Below, in pieces: positions 54,981 to 64,000 of a stretch of 64,000 nucleotides of DNA (the stretch's first letter is position 1; every line of letters begins with the position of its first letter). Below the pieces are notes generated by a model that was not told the origin of the DNA, did no database searches, and worked only from the letters and a program-made list of their open reading frames with translations. This DNA comes from Nicotiana tabacum. Taxonomy: Eukaryota; Streptophyta; Magnoliopsida; Solanales; Solanaceae. The position numbers were made by a program, and so were the translations under genes. The stretch spans positions 96,080,411 to 96,144,410 of the forward strand of contig NC_134084.1 of the NCBI RefSeq assembly GCF_000715075.1. Direction: 5' to 3'.

Positions 54981-55312
54981 GCCATCGCCAAAAAGAAGAG
55001 TTCGACCTTGATCGAACGACGACCAGTTAATATTTCGACAAGTTCGAAATAACACCTTTTAAGGCCAAGGGCCTTCGCTAAAAAGAAGAGTTCGACCTTA
55101 ATCGAACGACGACGGGTTTATATTTCGACAAGTTCAAAATAACACTCTGTAAGGCCAAGGGCCTTCGCCACAAAGAAAAGTTCGACCTTGATCGAACGAC
55201 GACGGGTCAGTATTTCAACAAGTTCGAAATAACACCCTTTAGGCCAAAGGCCTTTTCCAAAAAGAAAAGTTCGACCTTGATCGAACTACGACGGGCTAAT
55301 ATTTTGACAAAT
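54981..55312. repeat. 90-bp tandem repeat, about 3.6 copies
   Basis: Units start near 54981, 55071, 55161 and 55251 (GCCTTCGCCAAAAAGAAGAG). Each contains TTCGACCTTGATCGAA and TATTTCGA-CAAGT-TCGAAATA, an inverted repeat with 8-bp arms. It abuts the truncated integrase of the Athila-like element. Confidence 0.88.
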
Positions 55313-55960
55313 TATAAAAATGAGACCCCTATCACTTATAATCGCATGAGGAGTGCCAAACCTTATGAAAATGCTTTTCTTGAGGAATGCAACAACACTT
55401 CGGGCTTCATTGTTGGGCAAAGCCACGGCTTCAACCCACTTTGAAACATAGTCAACCGCCACAAGAATGTAAGTGTTCCCACAAGAGCTAACAAATGGGC
55501 CCATGAAATCAATGCCCCATACATCAAAGATATCCAGTTCAAGAATGGTATTGAGAGGCATCTCATCTTTCTTCGAAATTCCACCCACTCTTTGGCATTC
55601 GTCGCATCTCTGGACAAAATCACCTGCATCTTTGAACAGCGTTGGCCAATAAAACCCACAACTAAGAACTTTCGAAGTGGTCCTCACCCTATCGTGATGA
55701 CCACCATAGGGTGAGGAATGGCAAGCCTCTAAGATACTCAATTGTTCCTCCTCCAGGACACACCTTCGGATCACACCATCCATGCAAATCTTGAACAAGT
55801 ACGGCTCATCCCAATAGAAATCCAAACTATCCCATTTGATCTTCTTCCTTTGGTTGGAAGAGAGCTCACACGGGATTATACCAGTCACAAGGAAATTAGC
55901 AACGTCCGCAAACCATGGCATACCATTCACTGACACCGAAAGGAGTTATTCGTCGGGAAA
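55313..55960 (-). pseudogene. Athila-like integrase, N-terminal two-thirds
   Basis: The HHCC zinc module ([20 protein letters not shown]) is followed by the core GIDFMGPF with the first catalytic Asp and IISDRG with the second. The frame then runs into the tandem repeat before the catalytic Glu, so the DDE triad is incomplete. Confidence 0.85.
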
Positions 55961-56089
55961 TGAATCATTGATCTCTAGGCCATCACGAGGCCTCCTCTCC
56001 TCCTCCAAGCGGGACAAGTGGTTCGCCACTTGGTTTTCACTACCCTTCCGGTCCACAATCTCCAAATCAAACTCTTGAAGTAACAAGAC

Positions 56090-57345
56090 CTATCACATCA
56101 GTCTAGCTTTGGAATCCTTCTTCATCATCAAGTACCGGAGTGCAGGATGATCGGTATGAATTATGACCTTGGCACCCATGAGATACAGTCGCGCGAACAC
56201 AATAGCCAAAAATTCTTTCTCGGTCACCGTGTAGTTCACTTGAGCGTCATTCATTGTCTTGCTTGCATAGTACACCGGATGGAACATTTTGTTCACTCTT
56301 TGACCCAAAACCGCTTCAACCGCAACATCACTCGCATCACACATGAGCTCAAAGGGTAAGCTCCAATTAGGTGCAGTAATGATAGGAGTGGTGGTTAATT
56401 TATGCTTGAGAAGTTCAAAGGCTTGCATACATTTATCATCAAACACGAACTTGGCATCTTTTTCCAATAACTTGCATAGGGGATTCACTACCTTCGAAAA
56501 GTGTTTAATGAATCCCTGGTAGAACCCCACATGCCCAAGAAAACTTCTAACTCCCTTGACAGAGGTAGGGGGAGGGAGCCATGACATCATATCTATTTTT
56601 GCTTTGTCTCCCTCAATACCATGCTTTGAAATTTTATGCCCAAGAACTATGCCCTCTTCCACCACAAAGTGGCATTTCTCCTAATTGAGAAAAAGATTAG
56701 TTTCTTCACAATGGGCCAAAACTCTATCAAGATTTTTCAAACACTCATAAAATGAATCACCCACAACACTAAAGTCATCCATGCACACCTCCAAAATATC
56801 TTCCACCATATCGGTGAAAATGGCCATCATACACCGCTGAAATATAGCCAGTGCATTACACAACCCAAAATGTATCCGAGAGAAGGAAAAGGTTCCATAT
56901 GGACAAGTGAATATGGTTTTCTCCTGATCTTTCGGAGCAATCAAGATTTGATTGTATCCAGAATAACCATCCAAGAAACAGTAGAAGGCACGCCTAGCAA
57001 GTCAGTCTAACATCTGATCAAGAAAAGACAATGGAAAGTGATCCTTACGGGTCACTTTATTCAACTTGCGGTAGTCCATGCATACCCTCCAATCAGTGAT
57101 GGTTCTGGTAGGAATCAACTCATTTTGTGAATTTGCAACCACGATCATGACACCCTTCTTCGGTACACATTGCACCGGCAAATTCCAAGAGCTATCAGAG
57201 ATGAGGTACACAACCCCAGCATCCAACCACTTGATCACCTCCTTTTTCACAACTTTCTTGCATTGCTTCGTTCAACCTCCTTTGATGCTCCAAGGAGGGC
57301 TTTGCATCATCTTCTAGAATAATCTTGTGCATACAGAATGTGAGG
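56090..57345 (-). pseudogene. Athila-like reverse transcriptase and RNase H (broken)
   Basis: [45 protein letters not shown], then a TGA at about 57001 (CGA to TGA at the Arg of MLDRLA), DGYSGYNQI, and catalytic VCMDDFSV (about 56785). A TAG at about 56682 falls at a Trp position before EKCHF. RNase H: FELMCDASD, VTEKEFLAIVFA and IIHTDHPALRYL supply the D-E-D residues. Confidence 0.87.
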
Positions 57346-57423
57346 CCTTATACCCCGAATATCAGCTAAAGTCCATCCAATTGCCTTTTTTCGCTTTTGA
57401 AGCACCGCCAATGTGGCATCAAC

Positions 57424-58340
57424 CTACATGTTAGTAAGACAAGAGGAAAGAATAACTAGCAAAGTAGAACTTGGGCCTAAGAACTCATACCTGAGGTGTG
57501 GAGGCAACGGCTTCAACTCCAACACCAAAGGTTCCTCAATTGAAGGCTTTGTTGGTGGAGTCTTCCTATTCTCGAAATCCAAAGAGAGTTTGCTAGGCTC
57601 ATAAGAGTACGAGCCCATTCCATGTAAAACATTCACACACTCCACCCGGCTTGCATCCTCATTGACATTAATATTCAACAATACGGCCTCAAGAGGGTCC
57701 TCCACATTGATCATTGCACTGGTATCATCAACTATCACTGCTGTGACAAGGTTCACAAAAGAGCACACCTCGGTACTGTTGGGCTGCTTCATTGACTTGC
57801 ACACATGAAAGACCACCTTTTCATCACCCACCCGGAAGGTGAGTTCCCCTGCTTCCACATCAACTAAGGCCTTCCCCGTAGCAAGGAAAGATCTCCCTAA
57901 TATGATTAGAACTTCATAATCCACCTCACAATCCAAGATCACAAAATCAGTTGGCAAGATAAATTTGTCCACCCGGACAAGGACATCATCAATAATACCC
58001 AATGGTTTCTTCATTGTTCTATCCACCATTTGCAATCTCATGGAAGTCGGCCTCGGTTATCCAATACCCAAAGTTTTGAAAACTGATTAGGGCTTCAAAT
58101 TGATACTAGCCCCCAAATCACATAGAGCCTTAGCAAAATCCGCACTCCCAATGGTGCAAGGAATGGTGAAAGCACCGGGATCTTCAAGCTTCGGGGCCAT
58201 TGAATGCACTATATCACTAACTTGGTGAGTCATCTTTATAGTTTCACAATCCATGGACTGTTTCTTTGTCACCAAGTTCTTCATGAATTTAGCATAGCCC
58301 GGCATTTGTTCAAGAGCCTCCACCAAAGGCACATTTATTG
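57424..58340 (-). pseudogene. Athila-like protease and pro-RT linker
   Basis: The retropepsin-type CDLGASINL (about 58105) sits near the end of the first frame. After a short break come VDRTMKKPLGIIDDVLVRVD, VILGRSFLATGKALVDVEAG and the linker DFENRKTPPTKPSIEEPLVL..LPPHLRYEFLG. The frame is interrupted around 58041-58087. Confidence 0.8.
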
Positions 58341-58390
58341 GATAAGCTCTTCATCATGTCAATGAACTTTTCAAATTGATTCTCACTTTT

Positions 58391-60286
58391 TTACTTCGCG
58401 AGCCTTTGAGGATAAGACGGAGGTGGCCTTGGCAAAGGTGCCTTGGATTTAGGCACAACCGGCTCCGGCATGTCTATTACGTGTTCCCTAGATGGGTTCA
58501 CGTCATTTTGAGTTTCCACCTCGGCACCTTGAATATCAATCCTCACTTCTTTGTTCACATTGTTATCAATCACATTTTCAACCACCAAAGGAACTTCATC
58601 CTTTTGAAACTCAACTTCATCACTCAAAATTTGCTTTTGTTTGGAGGCATTCGCATCACTGCCTCGTCCACTCCTTATAGTTACCGCCATAACATGATTG
58701 TTCCCACCCTTTGGGTTTACTACCGTATCACTTGGTAGAGCACCCTTAGGGCGAGTGTTCAAGGACTGAGAGATTTAGCCTAACTAAACCTCCAAGTTTC
58801 TAATGGAAGTGTTGTGGGAAGACAACTGAGCATCGGAATCCGCACTCTTTTTTATCATTTGTTCAAACATCATTTCAATTCTCCCCATGTCATTGTTGGA
58901 AGAACTAGGACCTTGGTATGGAAATGGGGGCGGATTGTTTGATTGTTGGTACATTGGTGGCCTTTGAAAGCCTTGCCCCCGGTTTCCTTGGTTTCCATTA
59001 TTCCAACCACCTTGATTATTGTTACCACCCCAATTGTTGTTGTTCCCATTCCAATTACTTTGATTGTTCTGATTATTGTTATGATTGCCCCAGTTGGAGT
59101 TTTGGTTGTTGTTCCCCCAATTACCATTGCCTTGTTGTTGATTACCCCAATTACCTTGGGGTCTCCATTATTGTTGGTTGGAAGAATTGCCCCTTTGGCC
59201 TTGATTATTATTCATGTATTGCACCTCTTCATTCTGTCCATCATAACCATCATCTTGAAATCCACCACAATTATTATCAAATTGCTCCGAATTCCCTTGG
59301 TTCTGTTGACCTCTTTGTCTTTTTTTGTTGACTAGCATGTTGACACCCTCCATAGCATTCACTTGGAGAGGATTTTGAACTTGTTGCAACTGTGCCTTTG
59401 CTAGTTGGTTCATAGTAGTTGTCAACTCAGCTATAGCCTATCTGTGATCATGTAACTCCTTGTGCAAATGAGTGACCGTGGGGTCACCCTGGGGGACATT
59501 GGATCTACTTTGTCAAGCAGAAGAAGTTTCAGCCGTCTCGTCCAGAATGTCACAAGCCTCATCATAAGATAGCTTCATGAAGTTTCCCCCAACAAGTTTG
59601 TTCACTATGCATTGGTTTATTGTGTTAATGCCCCGGTAAAAAGTCTGTTGGATCATCACCTCAGTTATATCATTTTTGGGGCATTCCTTTACCACTGTTC
59701 TATAGCTCCCACATCTCATGCAAAGGTTCAGTGGGCTCCTGCTTGAAAGCTAAGATCTCATCTCTCAATGCTGCCATATGCCCCGGTGAGAAAAATTTTG
59801 CAATGAACTTGTCCGCCAACTCATCCCAAGTAGTGATGGAATGGTTGGGAAGTCACTCAAGCTAATCCAATGCCTTCCCTCTAAGTGAGAATGGGAAGTG
59901 TCTCAACCGAAGTGCATCCTCGGATACATTAGTTTGATTTCTCCCTAACAGGTATCCACAAACCCCTTAAGATGTTTGTAAGCAGTTTGATTGGTAGCGC
60001 CCGTGAAATACCCACGTTGCTCCAGTAATGTCAGCATCACATTGGTAATTTGAAAATTGCCCGCCCGAATCTGGGGCAGGACAATTGCACTTGCATAGCC
60101 TTGGTTTGGAAGCACTGGAGGAGCCACTCTTGGAGGTGGCGGGGGAGGGTTTGGAATATTATCATTGGCCTGGCGGCCTCTCCTTTGTCCTTGAGGCACA
60201 ATAGGGACCTCATCTTCAACATTGTCATCTACTTCCTCCCCCGGCGGAAGATCTCCAAGAGGTGTATTGTTTAAGTTTGCTGCCAT
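58391..60286 (-). pseudogene. Athila-like gag (broken)
   Basis: Start at MAANLNNTPLGDLPPGEE (ATG 60286), about 95 bp downstream of the PBS. Then a Pro-rich stretch, the gag core (VLPQIRAGNFQI, then in another frame QQTFYRGINTINQCIVNKLVGG, about 59640), an Asn/Gln-rich region (59425-59170) and a Thr/Ile/Gly-rich region in a shifted frame (59127-58870). Stops include TAG at about 59440 and TGA at about 59513, at Gln/Arg-type codons. ORFs on the plus strand here are shadows. Confidence 0.8.
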
Positions 60287-60380
60287 TTTGTACCTAAAGT
60301 TGCGACACACACAAATTAGTAAAGGAGAAGGAAAGAAGAACAATACACAAAACTATTTAGATAGATATCCAAAAACGTTA

Positions 60381-60400
60381 GCTCCCCGGAAATGGCACCA
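60381..60400 (-). other. Primer-binding site of the Athila-like element (Asp tRNA type)
   Basis: TGGTGCCATTTCCGGGGAGC on the minus strand, five bases from the LTR. The Athila/Tat consensus complementary to tRNA-Asp is TGGCGCCGTTGCCGGGGA; the differences are again mostly C to T or G to A. Confidence 0.8.
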
Positions 60401-61340
60401 AAAAGTGATCGAGGCCAACCCTGTACTACTATTGAATAGCGAGAGAGGTCGAAGCAGCTTTTACCCGATTAAGGTCGGGATCGATTTCCACAGGGAGCTA
60501 GATATTGGAGTTGAGTATCTATCTAAATGAGAGTTGCGTATTTGTTCCCAACTGCACTTCTACACATTTTTGGTTTGATTATGAGTCTAATTTTATAATA
60601 TTGTGATGCCAAATTAAGCTAAATAAAGCTATGGTTAAACTATTGCGAGTTGCTCAAATAGATAAAAAGCACTAGGGTAGTGACTTTCTCCTAGGTGGTT
60701 AATTAACGGATTTTTGAGTCTAAGGCTAGATTGTCATATTTGGGGAGTATGATATAACCATTGCACGATTCTACTCACTCTACATCTCTCGGTGGTTTAA
60801 GTGATTTTGCCCTAATTTACTTTCTCAAGTCCAATTGGGTATGCAAATTTGTGCAAGCAATTGAGGTTCAAGTTGGGTATTACTATCTCTAGGTTTAACC
60901 CTTTAATTGGGGCTATCAATCTCTTGAGTACGTCCCAATTCCTTGTTGGACCAATTTCAGAGACTTAGGCTCTCTTTCTCAAGAAGAGCCAAAGTCAACT
61001 AAACAATAACTAGTGTTTGCAATCACTAATTCAACAGTTAAATATGAAATTAGTCCAAATATCAAACATTCATAGTCAATCAAGCCCTAAAACACAAGAC
61101 TCATCAATTACCTACACTAGGGTTGAGCCACAACCCTAGCTTATGGGTCTAGCTACTCATAATTAGAGAAGAAAACAAGGCAATAGATGAAGAAAAACTC
61201 ATAATAATTAATTGCTAAATTAAACTTGAAGATTCAATGTTGAAATTAAGCTAAAATTACTCAAAATAGGTAAAAGAAACTAAGTCATGGGCGCAGCTCT
61301 GAGTACAAAACTATCTGATGACCTAAAAATGGGAAAAAAG

Positions 61341-61350
61341 CTATTTATAC
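61341..61350 (-). promoter_or_regulatory. TATA box of the Athila-like LTR
   Basis: GTATAAATAG on the minus strand, about 40 bp downstream of the palindrome tract. Confidence 0.65.
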
Positions 61351-61390
61351 TAAGCTGAAAATTCTGGACAAAAATACCCCTGCGGGGCTA

Positions 61391-61730
61391 GTGCAAACCG
61401 CACAAAATCGAGTGCAGCCGTACTAAGGCTCTAAGCTTCAATAATCTGCTCTCTGAACTTGGGCAATGTGGACCGCACAAAATCGAGTGCGGCAGCGGTG
61501 GCTTCTAGTGCGGTCCGCATGAAATGGACCGTGGACCGCATTGGGCTTCATCCTCCAAAATGCTACCTCTCTGAACCTTGGCTCTTCGAACCGCATAAAA
61601 TCGAGTGCGGCCGCGGTGAACCCAATGCGGACCGCAAAAACCCCTTTGCGGCCGGATTGCCTTATGGCCTAAAAAGCAACCTCTCTGAACTTCACTTTAG
61701 TGGACCGCATAGAATGGTGTGCAGCCGCAC
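61391..61730 (-). promoter_or_regulatory. U3 array of GACCGCA..TGCGGTC quasi-palindromes (Athila-like LTR)
   Basis: Repeated pairs such as GACCGCACAAAATCGAGTGCGG, CCAATGCGGACCGCA and AGTGCGGTCCGCATG: CCGCA and TGCGG arms with 0-10 nt between. The arm sequence is the one found in the unrelated LTRs of A and D. Confidence 0.6.
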
Positions 61731-61936
61731 TGGCACTGTTTTGACTGAGCTTTGTCTTGTCTTGGTACTTGTGCAAGTTTCACTCCTTTTTGAGCTGGTT
61801 TTTAACACCTTGTCACCTTGTTGATCAAACCTGCAATAAAGCACAACTTGTGAGTCTTTGGGACTATTTTGTACACATTTCTAATCAAAACTTAAGCAAG
61901 AAGGAGTGTAAAATGCATCATATTCCCTAGTTATCA

Positions 61937-62714
61937 GTATTCAATGGTGACTTTCAGGCGGGCCTCGGCTACCTAGACATCGGCCCTGTACTGGGCCCCC
62001 ATCTCTTCAGCATTAGCCCTGGTTGTTTTCGATTCTAACCTCGTTATTTCGAGCTCCTCGCCAAAGGCATGTCGTTCAGCAACAACCGAGCCCAGTTGAG
62101 CTTGGAGGTCCTTGATTTGTCAAGTCCGTGCTTCGGCTCTCTCTTTTACCATTCGAAGTTGGACCTCTGCCGATGCCAACTGCTTCTGGGCAGTCTCCAT
62201 CTCCGAAGCTAGCCAATCCATTTTTCTCTTCAAGACATCGGTCATGGCCTGGACCTCATTCATTTCAGCCTAGAGTTGGTCAATCCGGTCAATCTTCTGC
62301 TGGGCCTACGAGGTTTGGTTGTTAGTTATCATGGCTAAGTTATCATCGCTAACCTCAAAAATCTTTACTTGTTCAAACAAGTTGGCATGCTCCTTTTGAG
62401 ACGTATCCAACTCAGCCTGGAGAGTCTTGATGGCCCTTTCGTGTTGCTCGCTGAGAAACTGATACATGTCTCTTTTCTCAGCAAGCTCCCTGGCCTTAGC
62501 CTCGAGCTGGTTAACCTCAGCCCGGTATCGAAGAAAGCTCTCATTGTGGAGTACCACGGCCAGCAAAAAGATAAAAAGAAGAAGACGTGAGAAATAGCAA
62601 GAACTAAGTCAGAAGGTGAAAGAGAGTAATAATGCCTTACCTGATTCAACGCCTACTAGGCTTCATTGAAAAGGCACAACACGCCCACCTCGTTCATTTT
62701 TTTCTTGTCGTCTT
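61937..62714 (-). pseudogene. Coiled-coil ORF fragment (two exons), decayed
   Basis: On the minus strand: exon MNEVGVLCLFNEA**ALNQ (62700-62641), a GT..AG intron (62640 to about 62570), then a long heptad-rich frame: NQLEAKARELAEKRDMYQFL, LQAELDTSQKEHANLFEQVK, IDRIDQL, LKRKMDWLASEMETAQKQLA, LGSVVAERHAFGEELEITRL. It is a coiled-coil protein of a type common beside Solanaceae transposons, not one I can name. Six stops are present, each TAG or TGA where Gln (CAG) or Arg (CGA) fits. It is cut at both sides by LTRs. Confidence 0.6.
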
Positions 62715-64000
62715 TGTCACACCTCCTTTTTCTACCTACACCCGCAAGGGCGTAAATGAGTTTTTCCATTTAAAGGACAATCAGAACGGGATTTAATTAT
62801 TAATTATTCAGAGTCGCCACTTGAGAGATTAATGGTGTCCCAAGTCACCAGTTGAATCCCAAGCCGAGGAAATTTATGACTCTGTTAACAGTCCGCATAC
62901 CAGAAATCCGAGTAAGGAATTCTGTTAACCCGGGAGAAGGTGTTAGGCATTCCCGGGTTCCGTGGTTCTAGCACGGTCGCTTAACTGTTGTATTTGATTT
63001 TATCTGATTTTCTACGTGCTAGCTCATGTGCCTTTTATTAATTTTACACCGCTTTTATTATAATTATTTTTTTTAAGAATTACGATGTCGTGAAAACGTG
63101 TTTTGAACCCCGTCGCAATCAATGCGCCCGTGGTTGTGACACATTTCGACTTCATCGATATTTGGATTTGGGTCGCATCAATGCGCACCCGAATTTAAGA
63201 AAGCAATTTAATTAAATCGTGCCTAAAGAAGCTAACGTAGTATTATTTTGGGAAAAACCATGAAGTTTTCTAAATGGCCATTCCAAATTCTAATGATTTC
63301 GGTAATTATTTATTGAGGGCCCCACATTTATTTATTTGTGTGGTGAGGTTCGTCTCAATTTGTGAACCTCTTTTCTATCATTATTTATTTTTAGGAATTA
63401 CGACGTCATGAAAACATGTTTCAAACCACGTCACAATCAATGCACCCGTGATTATCAACACATTTTGACTTTGTCGAGATTTGGATTTGGGTCGCATCAA
63501 TGCGCACCCGAGTTTAAGAAGGTACTTTAAGTAAGTCGCGCTTAAAGATTCTAACGTATTGTTATTTTGGGGAAGGTGGTGAAATTCACTAAACAACCTT
63601 TCCAAATTTAAACGGTGAGATAATTATGCTATTAATAACTTAAGGATCCTAATTGGTTACGCCTACAATTTGTTGAATTTGAATTTGAACATCCGGGCAG
63701 AAATGCCGAGCAAATGGGCTCTGAGCCCATAAGGCCCAACTCCTGCCATTGCACATACTGCAGGCACATGCCCTTAGAACGCTAGGCGTTAGGTATAAAG
63801 CAGACCCAAAATTTAACTTGCATTCGTACAGCCCAGGGATCGAATCCTTGGGCACTTTTTGATTTAACTAACTTTTAAGCCTTGATGCACCTAGGCCCTA
63901 ATTCGATTTATCATCTAACAAAAAATCTGGGCTACCTGCTAGTACGCCAGGCCCAAAACTGGCCCAATATGAAGCTGTTAAAGGTACAATTCATGCTAGA
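62715..64000. mobile_element. LTR-type sequence 'E', running off the window
   Basis: Starts TGTCACACCTCCTTTTTCTA, a familiar Solanaceae LTR-like end, with the terminal TGTCAC shared by other LTRs here. It holds a direct duplication (63075-63250 and 63392-63580). The other end is outside the window. Orientation is not settled. Short ORFs are not convincing. Confidence 0.5.
63075..63580. repeat. ~180-bp direct duplication inside LTR E
   Basis: 63075-63250 and 63392-63580 share GAATTACGA.GTC.TGAAAAC, GGATTTGGGTCGCATCAATG and CGCACCCGA.TTTAAGAA; divergence is dominated by transitions. Confidence 0.85.

Larger units (their letters stand above)
55313..61936 (-). mobile_element. Truncated Athila-like Ty3/gypsy retrotransposon
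   Basis: Minus strand, from 5' LTR (60406-61936) through PBS, gag, protease, RT and RNase H to a truncated integrase at about 55313. The 3' LTR and integrase end are missing; the 90-bp tandem array starts there. The lineage call is from the protease-RT linker (LELKPLPPHLRYEFLG), the RT motif VCMDDFSV and the Asp-tRNA type PBS. Several stops and frameshifts show it is inactive. Confidence 0.85.
60406..61936 (-). repeat. 5' LTR of the Athila-like element
   Basis: 1531 bp, TGATAACTAGGG at its 5' end (61936 on the minus strand) and ..CCTCGATCA at its 3' end (60406). It contains a palindrome tract (61391-61730) and a good TATA box (61341-61350). Confidence 0.85.

Noticed and set aside
58918..59335. 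137- and 130-codon plus-strand ORFs
   Set aside because: Opposite to the Asn/Gln-rich gag of the Athila-like element; Tyr/Ile/Val-rich translation is the antisense of that low-complexity stretch.

Overview
This is a plant nuclear genome window, most likely from a Solanaceae species and probably Nicotiana. The pointers are long-LTR Ty3/gypsy elements, a TS-type tobacco SINE ending in a (TTG)n tail, Helitron 3' ends and intron-bearing plant gene models. Only one gene looks intact: a three-exon gene on the minus strand (18632-22911) for the beta subunit of the AP-5 adaptor complex. It reads as 1131 codons with canonical splice sites in register. Almost everything else is nested or decaying transposable elements plus small gene fragments.

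Layout, left to right. 1-652 is one end of a CACTA (En/Spm) transposon. 1028-17739 is a Helitron-like element broken by an LTR fragment (2097 to about 4515), a fragment of an AAA-ATPase gene (about 4603-4723), a short-palindrome repeat (about 5046-5463) and a complete Ty3/gypsy element 'A' (6344-17226, minus strand, 5-bp target duplication AAAGG). The AP-5 beta gene follows. About 90 bp upstream of its start codon lies the terminal repeat of a Mutator-like element (23004-41135). That element holds a broken zf-GRF gene on the plus strand and the C-terminal exons of a MULE transposase on the minus strand. Between them sit a second Ty3/gypsy element 'B' (23916-37655, duplication CTAAC), which itself carries a TS SINE and a solo LTR, and then another solo LTR (37883-39938).

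Further right: a second Helitron-like element built of degenerate tandem units with its 3' end at 46236; a 961-bp element with a 12-bp direct repeat (46583-47543); a G-type lectin S-receptor kinase pseudogene (47549-48120); an LTR 'D' with a duplicated 3' tail (48924-52255); low-complexity and short-palindrome repeats (52312-54763); a 90-bp tandem array; a truncated Athila-like Ty3/gypsy element (about 55313-61936, minus strand); a coiled-coil ORF fragment full of nonsense codons; and the start of a further LTR that runs off the window.

Three patterns cut across the elements. (1) Five LTRs of different elements carry a 200-350 bp tract of short GC-rich quasi-palindromes (CCGCA..TGCGG or GTTCGCGA types) ending just upstream of a TATA-like box. 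In the four Tekay/chromovirus-type LTRs this is followed about 100 bp later by a splice-donor-like AG|GTAAG-type site, and at about 1.9-2.3 kb by a second array of hairpin-forming repeats. (2) Most inactivating stops in the transposon ORFs are CAG to TAG or CGA to TGA, the expected trace of cytosine deamination, with CAG being a CHG methylation context. (3) Nested insertions with intact target duplications give a readable order of events. All element names rest on motif recognition by eye; no database search was run.
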